From contig NZ_CAKTVX010000002.1 of assembly GCF_934630525.1 (NCBI RefSeq), positions 186,001 to 250,000 on the forward strand: a DNA stretch of 64,000 nucleotides. The letters are read 5' to 3'. The notes below the pieces were generated by a model that did no database searches, had not been told where the DNA came from, and saw only the letters and a list, made by a program, of their open reading frames with translations. Shown here in pieces: positions 48,070-56,893 of this stretch (the stretch's first letter is position 1; each line of letters starts with the position of its first letter). Position numbers and translations under genes: made by a program. Source of the stretch: an uncultured Slackia sp. (GTDB taxonomy: Bacteria > Actinomycetota > Coriobacteriia > Coriobacteriales > Eggerthellaceae).

Positions 48070-48205
48070 GGTTTGGCGAGGCCCTCGCCAAGACCGTCGG
48101 TGTTCAAGCTTGCACTTCTTTCAAAACGAAACACCGCCAAGCGAGCGCATAGAGAACGAAGTGAACGGTAGCCCGCTGCGGTCTTGGCGAAGGCCTCGCC
48201 AAACC
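48070..48205 (+). repeat. large palindromic element E3
   Basis: The arm 48070-48096 (GGTTTGGCGAGGCCCTCG...) matches the complement of 48179-48205 at 26 of 27 positions. The interior carries the same core as E2: CAAAACGAAACACCGCCAAG, then GCGAGCGCATAGAGAACG and GTGAACGGTAGCCCG (48121-48175). It lies between the PPDK regulator gene and the glyS terminator. Confidence 0.85.
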
Positions 48206-48217
48206 CCCGATGGGATA

Positions 48218-48248
48218 CGAAAAAGGGCCCGCCGCATGGCAGGCCCTT
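48218..48248 (-). terminator. terminator of the glyQS transcript
   Basis: AAGGGCCCGCC (48223-48233) pairs with GGCAGGCCCTT (48238-48248) with one G-U, then a T run on the minus strand, nine bases past the glyS stop. Confidence 0.85.
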
Positions 48249-48256
48249 CAAAAGCT

Positions 48257-50344
48257 CTATTTCTTGGCCATTTTGCCGAAGTCGGCGACGTCTTTGAACA
48301 CGGCGACGAAACGGTTGAGCAAGCGCAGGCGGTTCTCGCGAATCGCCTCGTTCTCGTCCATGACCATAACGCCGTCGAAGAACGCGTCGATGGGAGCGCG
48401 CAAATTAGCGAGCTCGGCCAAAGCGGCGGCGTAATCGTTGCCGGTGAGATGCTCTGCAACCTTGCTTTCGGCGGCGGCAACCGCGTCGAGCAGCGCACGT
48501 TCCTCGTCGCCAAGCAGCGACTCGTCAACGTTCGTGCCCAGCTTCTCGTCGCGCAGGTTGTTCGCGCGGGCGTACGCGGTGGCCAAATCGTCGAACGTCT
48601 CGGCCTGCTGCTCGCGGGCAGCCACAAGCGCGCGCACGCGCTGCATGAACACGACGGGCTCTTCAACGCTCACGGCAAGCACGGCCTCGATGGCGTCGGG
48701 GGAAGCACCCTCGTCTTTCGCCATGACCTTCGTACGCGTGATGAAGAAGTCGACCACGTCGGCGCGAACGGCGGCGGCGTCGAACTCGATGCCCTGATCC
48801 GCATAGCTCGCAAGCGCCACGTCAATGGCGGCGCCGAGCGAAATGTCGAGACCCTTGTCGGAAAGCAGCATAGTCACGATGCCCAGCGCGCTGCGGCGCA
48901 ACGCGAACGGGTCGGAAGAGCCCGTGGGGCCCTGGCCAATGGCGAACAGGCCGCAGATGGTATCGAGCTTGTCGGCGATAGCCACGATGCAGCCAACGCG
49001 CTCGGCCGGCACATCGTCGCCCGAGAAACGCGGGCGGTAGTGGTCGGCAATGGCGCGCGCCACGGCGTCGGTCTCGCCGGAGGCCTTGGCGTAGTAGCTG
49101 CCCATGATGCCCTGCACGCTCGTAAATTCCACGACCGCACCCGTGACCAGGTCGGCCTTGGCCAAATAGGCGGCGCGCTCAGCGTCGGCGGCCTCTTGGC
49201 CCGTCGCGCCGGCGTCGGCGGCGATGGCCTTGGCGAGCGCCACAATGCGGTCGGTCTTGGCGCGCGTGGTGCCAAGCTTTTCCTGGAACACGACGGTGTC
49301 AAGGCGCTCAACGTAATCTTCGAGCGGGTGCTTCAGGTCTTCGTCGTAGAAGAACTTCGCGTCGTAAAGGCGAGCGGCCACGACGCGCTGGTTGCCGTCG
49401 ACGATGTTCGCTTCGAACTTCGGATCGCCGTTCGAGGTGATGAGGAACTTGTTCGCAAGCGTTCCATCGGCGTTGAACAGCGGGAAATAGCGCTGGTGCA
49501 CAAGCATGGCGTCAACGGTGATTTCCTTAGGAACCGCCAAGAACAGCTCGTCGAACTCGCCCACCATGACCGTGGGGAACTCGGCGAGGTTCACGACCTC
49601 GGCCATGGTCTTCGCGGGAAGCTCGGCCACAAGGCCCGTCTTCTCTTCGATAGCCGCGACTTGCTCGCGAATGGAAGCCTCACGCTCGGCCTCGGTGGGC
49701 ACCACGTTGTGCTCGCGAAGCACGTCGATAAGCGCGTCGGCCGAAGCGACCTCCCACGGGCCGGGCGCCAGGAAGCGATGGCCGCAGGTGGTGTTGCCAG
49801 CGGTCAGGCCCGCGAACTCAACGGGAACCACCGCGTCGCCGTGCATGGCGAACAACCAGCGAACAGGGCGGCTGAAGTGCTCGTGGCGCGAGCCCCAGCG
49901 CTGCGAACGCGGCCAATAGATGGAGGTGATGAGGTTCTGCAGAATTTCAGGCAGAAGCGTGACCACCTGCACCGACGGGGTCGATTTCACGGCGTACACG
50001 TACTCGACGCCGTTCTCGTCGCGGCGCTCAAGGGCGCTTGCGTCAACGCCCTTGCCGCGAGCGAAGCCCAAGGCGGCCTTCGTGGGGTTGCCGTCGGCGT
50101 CGAACGCGATTTTCGCAGCGGGGCCGCGGAAGGTTTCGGTCAAAGCCTCGGTAGCCTCGGGCACGGCGAGCGCGCTCACAATAAGGCGGCGCGGCGTGGA
50201 GTACACCGAAATCTCGCCATGGGGAATGCCCGCGCCATCGAGCGCGTCGGCGAACATGCCGCCGAGCTTTTCGGTTGCGGCATGCAGAGCGAAAGCGGGC
50301 AGCTCTTCGGTGCCGATTTCAAACGTCAGCGTCTGATTCGCCAT
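48257..50344 (-). CDS. glyS: glycyl-tRNA synthetase beta subunit
   Basis: A 695-residue beta subunit of the bacterial-type (alpha2beta2) glycyl-tRNA synthetase. It opens with the family start LTFEIGTEELPAFAL and contains the HD-like and tRNA anticodon-binding C-terminal regions. It starts two bases after the glyQ stop. Most actinobacteria use the single-chain eukaryote-like GlyRS, so the two-subunit form is informative about lineage. Confidence 0.96.
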   Translation of the reverse strand: MANQTLTFEIGTEELPAFALHAATEKLGGMFADALDGAGIPHGEISVYSTPRRLIVSALAVPEATEALTETFRGPAAKIAFDADGNPTKAALGFARGKGVDASALERRDENGVEYVYAVKSTPSVQVVTLLPEILQNLITSIYWPRSQRWGSRHEHFSRPVRWLFAMHGDAVVPVEFAGLTAGNTTCGHRFLAPGPWEVASADALIDVLREHNVVPTEAEREASIREQVAAIEEKTGLVAELPAKTMAEVVNLAEFPTVMVGEFDELFLAVPKEITVDAMLVHQRYFPLFNADGTLANKFLITSNGDPKFEANIVDGNQRVVAARLYDAKFFYDEDLKHPLEDYVERLDTVVFQEKLGTTRAKTDRIVALAKAIAADAGATGQEAADAERAAYLAKADLVTGAVVEFTSVQGIMGSYYAKASGETDAVARAIADHYRPRFSGDDVPAERVGCIVAIADKLDTICGLFAIGQGPTGSSDPFALRRSALGIVTMLLSDKGLDISLGAAIDVALASYADQGIEFDAAAVRADVVDFFITRTKVMAKDEGASPDAIEAVLAVSVEEPVVFMQRVRALVAAREQQAETFDDLATAYARANNLRDEKLGTNVDESLLGDEERALLDAVAAAESKVAEHLTGNDYAAALAELANLRAPIDAFFDGVMVMDENEAIRENRLRLLNRFVAVFKDVADFGKMAKK

Positions 50345-50347
50345 GAT

Positions 50348-51265
50348 TTACGCCTCCTCGCCTTCCTCGGCCGGCTTCACGCCAACCACGTGTTCCAAAT
50401 AGCTTGCGCAGCACGCCTTAGCAATGGTGCGCACGCGCAGAATGTAGCCCATGCGCTCCGTGGCCGAAATCACGCCGCGCGCATCGAGCAGGTTGAAGGC
50501 GTGCGAGCACTTCAGCACGTAGTCATACGCGGGAAGCGGCAGACCGGCGGCCAGCACGCGGTTGCACTCGGCTTCGTAGCGATCGAATTCGCCGAACAGC
50601 ATGTCGGTGTCGGCAACCTCGAAGTTGTACGCCGAGAACTCGCGCTCGTTTTCCAAGAACACGTCGCCGTAGGTGAACTCGAGGCCGTCGTCGCCGCGGC
50701 TCCACACGATGTCATACACCGAGTCGACGCCCTGCACGTACATGGCCAAACGCTCCAGGCCATAGGTGACCTCAGAGGGAACGGGGTCGCACTCGAAGCC
50801 GCCGACCTGCTGGAAGTAGGTGAACTGCGTCACTTCCATGCCGTCGATCCACACTTCCCAGCCAAGGCCCCAGGCGCCCAGCGTGGGCGATTCCCAGTCG
50901 TCCTCGACGAAGCGCACGTCGTGCTCGGCGACCGTGATGCCAATGGCTTCCAAGCTGCCCAGGTACAAATCCTGAATGTTGTCGGGCGAAGGCTTCATGA
51001 GCACCTGGAACTGGTAGTAGTGCTGCATGCGGTTCGGGTTTTCGCCATAGCGGCCGTCAGCCGGTCGGCGGCACGGCTGCACATAGCACGAACGCCAGGC
51101 GTCGGGGCCCAGCGAGCGCAGCGTGGTGGCCGTGTGGAACGTGCCCGCGCCTACTTCGTTGTCGTAAGGTTGCATAACAACGCAGCCGTTGTCTGCCCAG
51201 TAGCGCTGCAGTCGCAGGATGATCTCCTGGAACGTGGGCGCCTCGGGCCTGGGAGCTTTGCTCAT
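50348..51265 (-). CDS. glyQ: glycyl-tRNA synthetase alpha subunit
   Basis: A 305-residue class II catalytic subunit that activates glycine. It has TFQEIILRLQRYWADNGCVVMQPYDNEVGAGTF at the start and the motif 2 region around PDAWRSCYVQPCRRPADGRYGENPNR. Full length. It follows the lepB stop directly, so lepB, glyQ and glyS probably share a transcript. Confidence 0.97.
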   Translation of the reverse strand: MSKAPRPEAPTFQEIILRLQRYWADNGCVVMQPYDNEVGAGTFHTATTLRSLGPDAWRSCYVQPCRRPADGRYGENPNRMQHYYQFQVLMKPSPDNIQDLYLGSLEAIGITVAEHDVRFVEDDWESPTLGAWGLGWEVWIDGMEVTQFTYFQQVGGFECDPVPSEVTYGLERLAMYVQGVDSVYDIVWSRGDDGLEFTYGDVFLENEREFSAYNFEVADTDMLFGEFDRYEAECNRVLAAGLPLPAYDYVLKCSHAFNLLDARGVISATERMGYILRVRTIAKACCASYLEHVVGVKPAEEGEEA

Positions 51266-51832
51266 TTACAGCACTCCTATATGGTTGAGGGGCCAATAGA
51301 TCGCGACAGCGCGGCCGGTGACGGTTTTGCTGTCGATGGGTCCGAAATAACGGGAATCCGCAGAATCGGTTCGATTATCTCCCATTACCCAAAGATACCC
51401 TTCGGGAATGGTATAGGGATAGCTTATAGAAACATTCGCCGCGGTTTTCAGCGGCTCGGAAGGCTTGCCTTCGGTATAGGGCTCGTTTTGCGCAACGCCG
51501 TCGATATACACGGTGCCATCGATGAGGTCGACCGTTTGACCGCCCGTGGCAATAACGCGCTTGATGAGCGTGCGGCCTGCGATTTCAGGGTCTTCGAACG
51601 TCACGATGTCGCCGGCCTGCGGCTCATGCGTGTAATAGGTGATTTTCTCGGACCACACGTTGTCGCCCACTTCGATGGTGTCTTCCATGGAGCCCGAGGG
51701 AATCGTGTACGGGCATACCACGAAGTTTTGGAGCAGCCACACCAGACCGATAACGAAAACGATGTAGAACACCCACGAGAGCGCTTTTCGCAAACCCCCA
51801 CCGGCGCTTGAGCCATGCTGGCCATAAGCCAT
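51266..51832 (-). CDS. lepB: signal peptidase I
   Basis: A 188-residue membrane protease that removes signal peptides. One N-terminal membrane helix (about 17-38) precedes the catalytic Ser in PSGSME (S48) and the catalytic Lys in TLIKRVIATGG (K91). The conserved GDNRTDSADSRYFGPI box is near the end. The ATG has GAGAGG 11 bases upstream. It lies 35 bases after trmD, beyond a terminator, and leads into glyQS. Confidence 0.94.
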   Translation of the reverse strand: MAYGQHGSSAGGGLRKALSWVFYIVFVIGLVWLLQNFVVCPYTIPSGSMEDTIEVGDNVWSEKITYYTHEPQAGDIVTFEDPEIAGRTLIKRVIATGGQTVDLIDGTVYIDGVAQNEPYTEGKPSEPLKTAANVSISYPYTIPEGYLWVMGDNRTDSADSRYFGPIDSKTVTGRAVAIYWPLNHIGVL

Positions 51833-51853
51833 GAAACGTGCATCCTCTCAAAT

Positions 51854-51878
51854 AAAAAGGCGCCCCGTTAGGCGCCTT
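51854..51878 (-). terminator. terminator overlapping the trmD stop
   Basis: AAGGCGCC (51857-51864) pairs with GGCGCCTT (51871-51878), and TTTTTATTTG follows on the minus strand. The trmD stop codon (51868-51870) lies in the loop. Confidence 0.85.
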
Positions 51879-52608
51879 CGATTGTGCCATCGCGCAATGA
51901 TAGCAAAAAAGCCCGCTCGGCTTGCGAAACATTGGCACTCTCCAACAAATCGGGACGCAAGCGCGCCGTGCGAATGAGCGATTGTTGGCGGCGCCACGCA
52001 TCGACCTTGCCGTGGTCGCCCGACAGAAGCACGCTGGGAACCTCCATGCCGCGAAAATTCGCGGGGCGCGTGTACTGCGGGTATTCGAGCAAGCCGTCGT
52101 AGAAGCTCTCGTCGATGGAGCTGCCCTCGTCGCCCAACACGCCCGGAATCAGGCGCACCACGGCGTCGATGACCACCATAGACGCGAGCTCGCCCGAGGT
52201 GAGCACATAATCGCCCAGCGAAATGCACTTGTCGGCGAGCGTATAAGCGCGCTCGTCAATGCCCTCGTAATGCCCGCAAATGAACAGCAGGCGATCTTTC
52301 TCGGAAAGCTCGGTGGCAACGCCCTGGTCGAACGGCTCGCCGCAGGGCGTGAGGAAGATGGTGTAGGGCGCGCTTCCCTCAGCGACGATGTCGTCGTACG
52401 CCTCGAAGATGGGGTCGCACTTCATTACCAGGCCCTGGCCACCGCCGTACGGGTCGTCGTCGGTGGTGCGATGGCGGTCGTGCGTCCAATCGCGCAGGTC
52501 GTGGGCGTGGAAATCGAGCGCGCCCGATGCCTGAGCGCGCTTCATGATCGACTCGCCCATAACCGAATCGTACATATGCGGGAACGTGGAAAGCGTATCG
52601 ATGCGCAC
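51868..52608 (-). CDS. trmD: tRNA (guanine37-N1)-methyltransferase
   Basis: A 246-residue SPOUT methyltransferase that prevents frameshifting by forming m1G37. It has RIDTLSTFPHMY at the start, DDDPYGGGQGLVMKCDPIFEA, and the trefoil-knot segment LLFICGHYEGIDERAY...SLGDYVLTSGELA. It begins with GTG (52606-52608) with AGGAG seven bases upstream. It belongs to the rpsP-khpA-rimM-trmD operon. Its stop codon lies inside the terminator loop. Confidence 0.96.
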   Translation of the reverse strand: MRIDTLSTFPHMYDSVMGESIMKRAQASGALDFHAHDLRDWTHDRHRTTDDDPYGGGQGLVMKCDPIFEAYDDIVAEGSAPYTIFLTPCGEPFDQGVATELSEKDRLLFICGHYEGIDERAYTLADKCISLGDYVLTSGELASMVVIDAVVRLIPGVLGDEGSSIDESFYDGLLEYPQYTRPANFRGMEVPSVLLSGDHGKVDAWRRQQSLIRTARLRPDLLESANVSQAERAFLLSLRDGTIEGA

Positions 52609-52612
52609 GGTA

Positions 52613-53161
52613 CTACTCCTCCTCCGCTTCCGACATATCAACCAAGCCGGCCGGCAGGTCCATGTAGATCACGCCCTCGGCTTCGTCAATATCGACAATG
52701 AAATCTTCCACGAAGGGAATGAGCACCTGCTCGCCCTCTTCGGTTTCCACCACAATGAGGTACTGCGTCGGCATCTCGCGCACTTCCACGATTTCGCCCA
52801 CGTACCCCTTGGTTTCATCCTCCACCTCAAAGCCCACGATGCGCTCGGTGGCATACGAGGCGCCTTCCTCAAAGCCTTCCGGCAAATCGGCGCGCTCGAC
52901 AATCACGTGGCTTCCCACGAGCTTCTCGGCAGTGTCGAGGTTTTTCACGCCGGAAAACGCCACGAGCCAATCGTGGCCGCCGGCATGCGTTGCCTCTTTT
53001 ACTTTTGCCTCGCGCGGCCCATCGATTGTGGGCGGCACGAAGTGAACGCGAAGGCCTTCAGATAAAAGAAAAGGAAGGCCCCGTACCGGGCGTACGGTGA
53101 GCCTTCCCTTCAAGCCTTGCGTTGCGACGAGTTCGGCCACATCGGCCCAACGACGCGACAT
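52613..53161 (-). CDS. rimM: ribosome maturation factor RimM
   Basis: A 182-residue protein for 30S subunit maturation that binds ribosomal protein S19. The N-terminal beta-barrel (WADVAELVATQGLKGRLTVRP) and the C-terminal PRC-barrel (ERIVGFEVEDETKGYVGEIVEV...LIPFVEDFIVDID) are both present. ATG 53159-53161 has GAAGGG eight bases upstream. It lies five bases after khpA and four before trmD. Confidence 0.93.
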   Translation of the reverse strand: MSRRWADVAELVATQGLKGRLTVRPVRGLPFLLSEGLRVHFVPPTIDGPREAKVKEATHAGGHDWLVAFSGVKNLDTAEKLVGSHVIVERADLPEGFEEGASYATERIVGFEVEDETKGYVGEIVEVREMPTQYLIVVETEEGEQVLIPFVEDFIVDIDEAEGVIYMDLPAGLVDMSEAEEE

Positions 53162-53166
53162 ATACG

Positions 53167-53424
53167 CTACCCTTCGACGAGTTCGACTTCCACGGCGTTG
53201 CCGTTGCCACATGCGGCAGCACGGGCGAGCACGCGAATCGACTTGATTACGCGGCCCTGACGGCCAATCACCTTGCCAGCGTCGTCTGCGGCCACGCGAA
53301 TCTCCACGAGCTCGCAGCCGTCGTTGGTAAAGGTGGAAGTAACTTCCACGGCGTCTACGTCATCGACGAGAGGCTCGACGATGCCGCGCACCAACTCGAC
53401 GATGCCGGATGAAGTCTCGGCCAT
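53167..53424 (-). CDS. khpA: KH-domain RNA-binding protein KhpA
   Basis: An 85-residue single KH-domain protein. The RNA-binding GxxG loop is GRQG in GKVIGRQGRVIKSIRVLARAA. It is encoded between rpsP and rimM as in many Gram-positives, two bases after rpsP. It probably pairs with KhpB and binds many RNAs. Confidence 0.92.
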   Translation of the reverse strand: MAETSSGIVELVRGIVEPLVDDVDAVEVTSTFTNDGCELVEIRVAADDAGKVIGRQGRVIKSIRVLARAAACGNGNAVEVELVEG

Positions 53425-53426
53425 GA

Positions 53427-53672
53427 CTACTGAGCCTTCTTGACCGTATCGATCAGGCGAGCAACGGTGTCGGTAGGCTGAGCGCCCTTGGCCATCCAGT
53501 CGGCAACCTTCTCGAGGTCGAGGGTGATCTCAGAGGGATCGGTGTTGGGGTTGTAACGGCCAACCTGCTCGATGTAACGACCATCGCGGGTGCAGCGGCC
53601 ATCGGCCACGACGACGCGGTAGACAGGATGCTTTTTTGCGCCATGGCGGGCGAGGCGAATCTTGACTGCCAT
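53427..53672 (-). CDS. rpsP: 30S ribosomal protein bS16
   Basis: An 81-residue ribosomal protein starting MAVKIRLARHGAKKHPVYRVVVAD, the bS16 signature. It is the first gene of the rpsP-khpA-rimM-trmD operon. AGGAG lies upstream of the ATG. ffh, which often precedes it, is absent here. Confidence 0.97.
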   Translation of the reverse strand: MAVKIRLARHGAKKHPVYRVVVADGRCTRDGRYIEQVGRYNPNTDPSEITLDLEKVADWMAKGAQPTDTVARLIDTVKKAQ

Positions 53673-53795
53673 TTAGAAAACTCCTTAACGTGTTTTACTA
53701 CGAATTCAAAACATGCGAGGGAACATGATATCTCCTGCTCCCCCACTTTTCAAGCCGACCTCGCGAAAGAGGTGCTCAGCGGGGCCGGTTTATGC

Positions 53796-53826
53796 GGGGT
53801 TTGTGAAGCCGAAGCCCACAAACCCC
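53796..53826 (-). terminator. hairpin after pnp
   Basis: GGGGTTTGTG (53796-53805) pairs with CACAAACCCC (53817-53826), 25 bases past the pnp stop. No T run follows, so termination is likely but not certain. Confidence 0.5.
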
Positions 53827-53850
53827 GATTATTTGCGTGTGCGGCGGCGC

Positions 53851-56088
53851 TTAGTGGCGACGACGCGGGGTGCGATGCTCGTTGGCTTCGCGGTTGGAAC
53901 GACCCGGACGATGGTCGGTTTTCTCGCCGCGGTCGCGACGCTCGCCGCGATCTTCGCGGTCGCCGCGCTCGTGGCGGGGCGCCGGAGCGGAACCTTCAGG
54001 AGCATCGGGCTTCTCCAAGCGGTCGAGCGAGATTTTGCCCGACTTCGGATCGATCTCGATAACCTGGACCTTCACCATGTCGCCCATGGAGAGCACGTCC
54101 TCGACCTGGCCGACGCGACCGTTGGCCATACGGGAGATATGCAGCAGGCCGTCCTTGGAAGGCGTGAGCTTGATGAACGCGCCGAAGCTCTGGATGCCAA
54201 CCACGGGGCCCTCGTAAACCTCGCCCACTTCGGGGACCTTCACGATGGCCTCGATGGCAGCGCGAGCAGCCTTGCCGGCTTCCTGGTCGACGGACGCGAT
54301 ATGCACGGTGCCGTCTTCCTGAATTTCAATCGAAGCACCCGTGGAATCCTGGATGCCGCGAATGGTTTCGCCGCCCTTGCCAATGACCTCGCGAATCTTG
54401 TCGACCGCGATGTGGATGGTGTCGATGCGCGGCGCGGTATCGCGCAGCTCTTCGCGGGGCGCGGCGATTTCGGCAAGCATGGCCTGCAGAATGAAGTGGC
54501 GGCCAGCCTTGGCCTGCTTCAGCGCGCGGCCGAGAATCTCGGTGGACAGGCCCTTGGCCTTGTTGTCCATCTGAAGGGCGGTGATGCCCTTCTCGGTGCC
54601 CGTGACCTTGAAGTCCATGTCACCCAGGAAGTCTTCCAGGCCCTGGATGTCAGAAAGAATGACGACGTCGTCGCCTTCCTTAATAAGGCCCATAGCAATG
54701 CCGGAAACAGGAGCCTTGATAGGCACGCCCGCGTCCATGAGCGCCAGGGTGGAACCGCAGGTGGAAGCCATCGAAGAGGAACCGTTCGATTCCATGATCT
54801 CGCTCACCACGCGAATGGCGTAGGGGAACTCGTCTTCGCTGGGCAGCACCGGCAGAAGCGCGCGCTCGGCGAGAGCGCCGTGGCCGATTTCGCGGCGCTT
54901 GGGAGCGCCCATGCGACCCGTTTCACCCGTGCAGTACGGCGGGAAGTTGTACTGGTGCATGTAGCGCTTGGATTCCTGCGGGTCGATGGTGTCGAGGCGC
55001 TGGGCTTCGTTGAGCAGACCCAAGGTGCAAATGGAGAGCGCCTGGGTTTGGCCACGCTGGAACAAGCCCGAGCCATGCACGCGAGGCAGGTAGCCGGGGC
55101 GAATGTAGAGCGGGCGAATCTCGTCGGCGACGCGGCCGTCGGCACGCTCGCCCGACTCGATGACCATGCGGCGCATGGCATGCTTCTCGAGAGCCTTGCA
55201 GGCGGCGGCGATATCGCTGCCCCATGCCGCGAGCTCTTCCTCGGTGAAGTCGTTTTCCTTGATGGACGACTTCAGGGCCTCAACCTTGGCGATGCGCGAA
55301 AGCTTGTCGGCATCGTGCAGGGCTGCGCTCATCTCGTCGTAGTGGGCGTCGACGCGCTCGGCGATAGAGGCGTCGGGCACATGAACGGGATATTCCTTGG
55401 GCTCGGGAGCGACCTTGGCCAAAAATTCCGCCTGCTTCTCGCAGAAGGCGGCGATGGCCTGCTGGCCGAACTCCATGGCGGCGAGCATGTCTTCCTCAGA
55501 AACTTCCTGAGCGCCGGCTTCGACCATAGAGATGTAGTCTTTGGTGCCAGCGATGGTGAGCTCGAGGTCGCTCGTCTCCTGCTCGGCGTAGGTGGGGTTC
55601 ACGATGAACTCGCCAGTCTCGGCGTTGCGGGCGATGCGCACGCAGGCGGCCGGGCCGTCGAACGGGGTGCCGCCGCACAGAAGCGCGGCAGAGGCGCCGC
55701 CCACGCAAATGCAGTCGGGCGGGTTCTGGCCGTCACACGCAAGCGTGGTAGCCACGATGTGGACTTCCTGCTTGAAGCCGTCGGCGAAGCCGGGGCGAAT
55801 GGGACGGTCAATCATGCGGGCGGTAAGGGTGCCCTTGTCGGAAGGCTTGGCCTCACGCTTGAGGTAGCCGCCCGGAATGCGGCCGACGGCGTACATCTTC
55901 TCGATGAAGTCGACGGTCAGCGGGAAGAAGTCGTAGTCCTTCTGCTCCTTGGAGACAACGGCGGTGACCAGGCACGTGGTTTCGCCCTGCGTGACGAGCA
56001 CGGCGCCGGTGGCCTGCTTGGCGAGCTCGCCGGTTTCCAGGCGGTAGCTCTTGCCGTACAGCTCGAAGCTCTCGACGATCTTTTCCAT
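53851..56088 (-). CDS. pnp: polyribonucleotide nucleotidyltransferase
   Basis: A 745-residue phosphorolytic 3'-5' exoribonuclease. Two RNase PH domains are joined by a helical domain, with KAKPSDKG..TARMIDRPIRPGF in the first and GDAVTLVSDIQG-like DDVVILSDIQGLEDFLGDMDFKVTGT in the second, then a KH domain (IREVIGKGGETIRGIQ, about 570) and an S1 domain (GPVVGIQSFGAFIKLTPSKDGLLHISRM, about 635). The last ~45 residues are Arg/Glu-rich and disordered. It follows rpsO by about 130 bases with a terminator between, a classic rpsO-pnp layout. Confidence 0.97.
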   Translation of the reverse strand: MEKIVESFELYGKSYRLETGELAKQATGAVLVTQGETTCLVTAVVSKEQKDYDFFPLTVDFIEKMYAVGRIPGGYLKREAKPSDKGTLTARMIDRPIRPGFADGFKQEVHIVATTLACDGQNPPDCICVGGASAALLCGGTPFDGPAACVRIARNAETGEFIVNPTYAEQETSDLELTIAGTKDYISMVEAGAQEVSEEDMLAAMEFGQQAIAAFCEKQAEFLAKVAPEPKEYPVHVPDASIAERVDAHYDEMSAALHDADKLSRIAKVEALKSSIKENDFTEEELAAWGSDIAAACKALEKHAMRRMVIESGERADGRVADEIRPLYIRPGYLPRVHGSGLFQRGQTQALSICTLGLLNEAQRLDTIDPQESKRYMHQYNFPPYCTGETGRMGAPKRREIGHGALAERALLPVLPSEDEFPYAIRVVSEIMESNGSSSMASTCGSTLALMDAGVPIKAPVSGIAMGLIKEGDDVVILSDIQGLEDFLGDMDFKVTGTEKGITALQMDNKAKGLSTEILGRALKQAKAGRHFILQAMLAEIAAPREELRDTAPRIDTIHIAVDKIREVIGKGGETIRGIQDSTGASIEIQEDGTVHIASVDQEAGKAARAAIEAIVKVPEVGEVYEGPVVGIQSFGAFIKLTPSKDGLLHISRMANGRVGQVEDVLSMGDMVKVQVIEIDPKSGKISLDRLEKPDAPEGSAPAPRHERGDREDRGERRDRGEKTDHRPGRSNREANEHRTPRRRH

Positions 56089-56185
56089 GTAGAAAGTTCT
56101 TCTTTCTCTTCTTCTTCGGAGGCATGCTCTTCATGCCCCTCGCGAGCAAGCGGGGCCCCTGCCCTGCCCGACCGCTATATACTGC

Positions 56186-56206
56186 AAAAGCCCGCCGAAG
56201 CGGGCT
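56186..56206 (-). terminator. terminator between rpsO and pnp
   Basis: AGCCCGC (56189-56195) pairs with GCGGGCT (56200-56206) around CGAA, with a short T run on the minus strand. Read-through into pnp is expected, as in other bacteria. Confidence 0.75.
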
Positions 56207-56217
56207 CTATGCAAGAC

Positions 56218-56508
56218 TTAGATGTTGTCGCGAATGCCGAGCTTCTTGATGAGAGCGCGGTAGTTCTCGATGTCGCGATCCTTGATGTACTTGAGCAGAC
56301 GACGACGCTTACCGATGAGCTGCATGAGGCCACGACGGGTGTGGTTGTCCTTCTTGTGCTCCTTGAGGTGCTCGGTGAGGTGCTTGATGCGGTGCGTCAT
56401 GATGGCGACCTGAACCTCGGCGGAACCGGAATCGCCTTCGCCTTTGCCGTACTCAGCGATGAGTGCCTTGACAGTCTCTTTGTCAATGGAACGAGTGGTT
56501 GCAGTCAT
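56218..56508 (-). CDS. rpsO: 30S ribosomal protein uS15
   Basis: A 96-residue ribosomal protein with the uS15 core GDSGSAEVQVAIMTHRIKHLTEHLKEHKKDNHTRRGLMQLIGKRRRLLKYI. It is about seven residues longer than usual at the N-terminus (MTATTRSID). ATG 56506-56508 has AAGGTGG close upstream; the ATG 11 codons earlier has no ribosome site. Confidence 0.96.
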   Translation of the reverse strand: MTATTRSIDKETVKALIAEYGKGEGDSGSAEVQVAIMTHRIKHLTEHLKEHKKDNHTRRGLMQLIGKRRRLLKYIKDRDIENYRALIKKLGIRDNI

Positions 56509-56753
56509 TGCTCCACCTTTCTTGACACGCGAACGTGCCATCGCGCGGCCGTTGCAAGCCGCTTGCTTTCATTCGCCCAATGCCGCGAATCCATGCAGGT
56601 GGTGCGTGGAAACAAGGCCCTGGGTAATTGCAACCGTTGCAGTATATCAGACAATCCCCGCACTTCGCGGGAATTTCACAAGCTTCGAAAGCCGAAAACC
56701 TGCCGGACGCCTCCCCGCCTGCGAAATGCTCGCCACCCATCAACGGCCGACGC

Positions 56754-56800
56754 CCGTTAAAAGCTCGCCACCCTTTTAAAAGCTCGTAGCATTTAACAGG
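56754..56800. repeat. 29-bp palindromic repeat, copy E1 with half copy
   Basis: The near-full copy is 56772-56800 (CCTTTTAAAAGCTCGTAGC...TTTAACAGG). It is preceded by a half copy (CGTTAAAAGCTCGCCACCC) at 56755-56773. A more worn trace, GAAATGCTCGCCACCC, lies at 56722-56737. Confidence 0.7.
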
Positions 56801-56835
56801 TTGGTCGAACTGCGAACACGCCAGGAGCGCAAAAA

Positions 56836-56864
56836 CCTGTTAAGTGCTACGAGCATTTAACAGG
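56836..56864. repeat. 29-bp palindromic repeat, copy E2
   Basis: The most symmetrical copy: CCTGTTAAGTGCT and AGCATTTAACAGG around ACG, 12 of 13 arm positions paired. It ends 30 bases past the MBL gene stop on that gene's transcript side. Confidence 0.85.
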
Positions 56865-56893
56865 TTCCTGGAGGCATCGACCCCAAGCCCGCA

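Larger units (their letters stand above)
56509..56893. other. intergenic region with a repeat cluster
   Basis: 385 bases between the MBL gene and rpsO, both leftward. The rpsO promoter should lie near 56560-56660. From 56725 to 56864 it is filled with whole and partial copies of the 29-bp palindromic repeat, linked by CTCGCCACC spacers. No gene. Confidence 0.6.

Noticed and set aside
48000..48251. N-terminal extension of the PPDK regulator through E3
   Set aside because: The frame is open by chance; the family start SDSLGATAHS is near residue 23 of the shorter protein, which has its own ribosome site.
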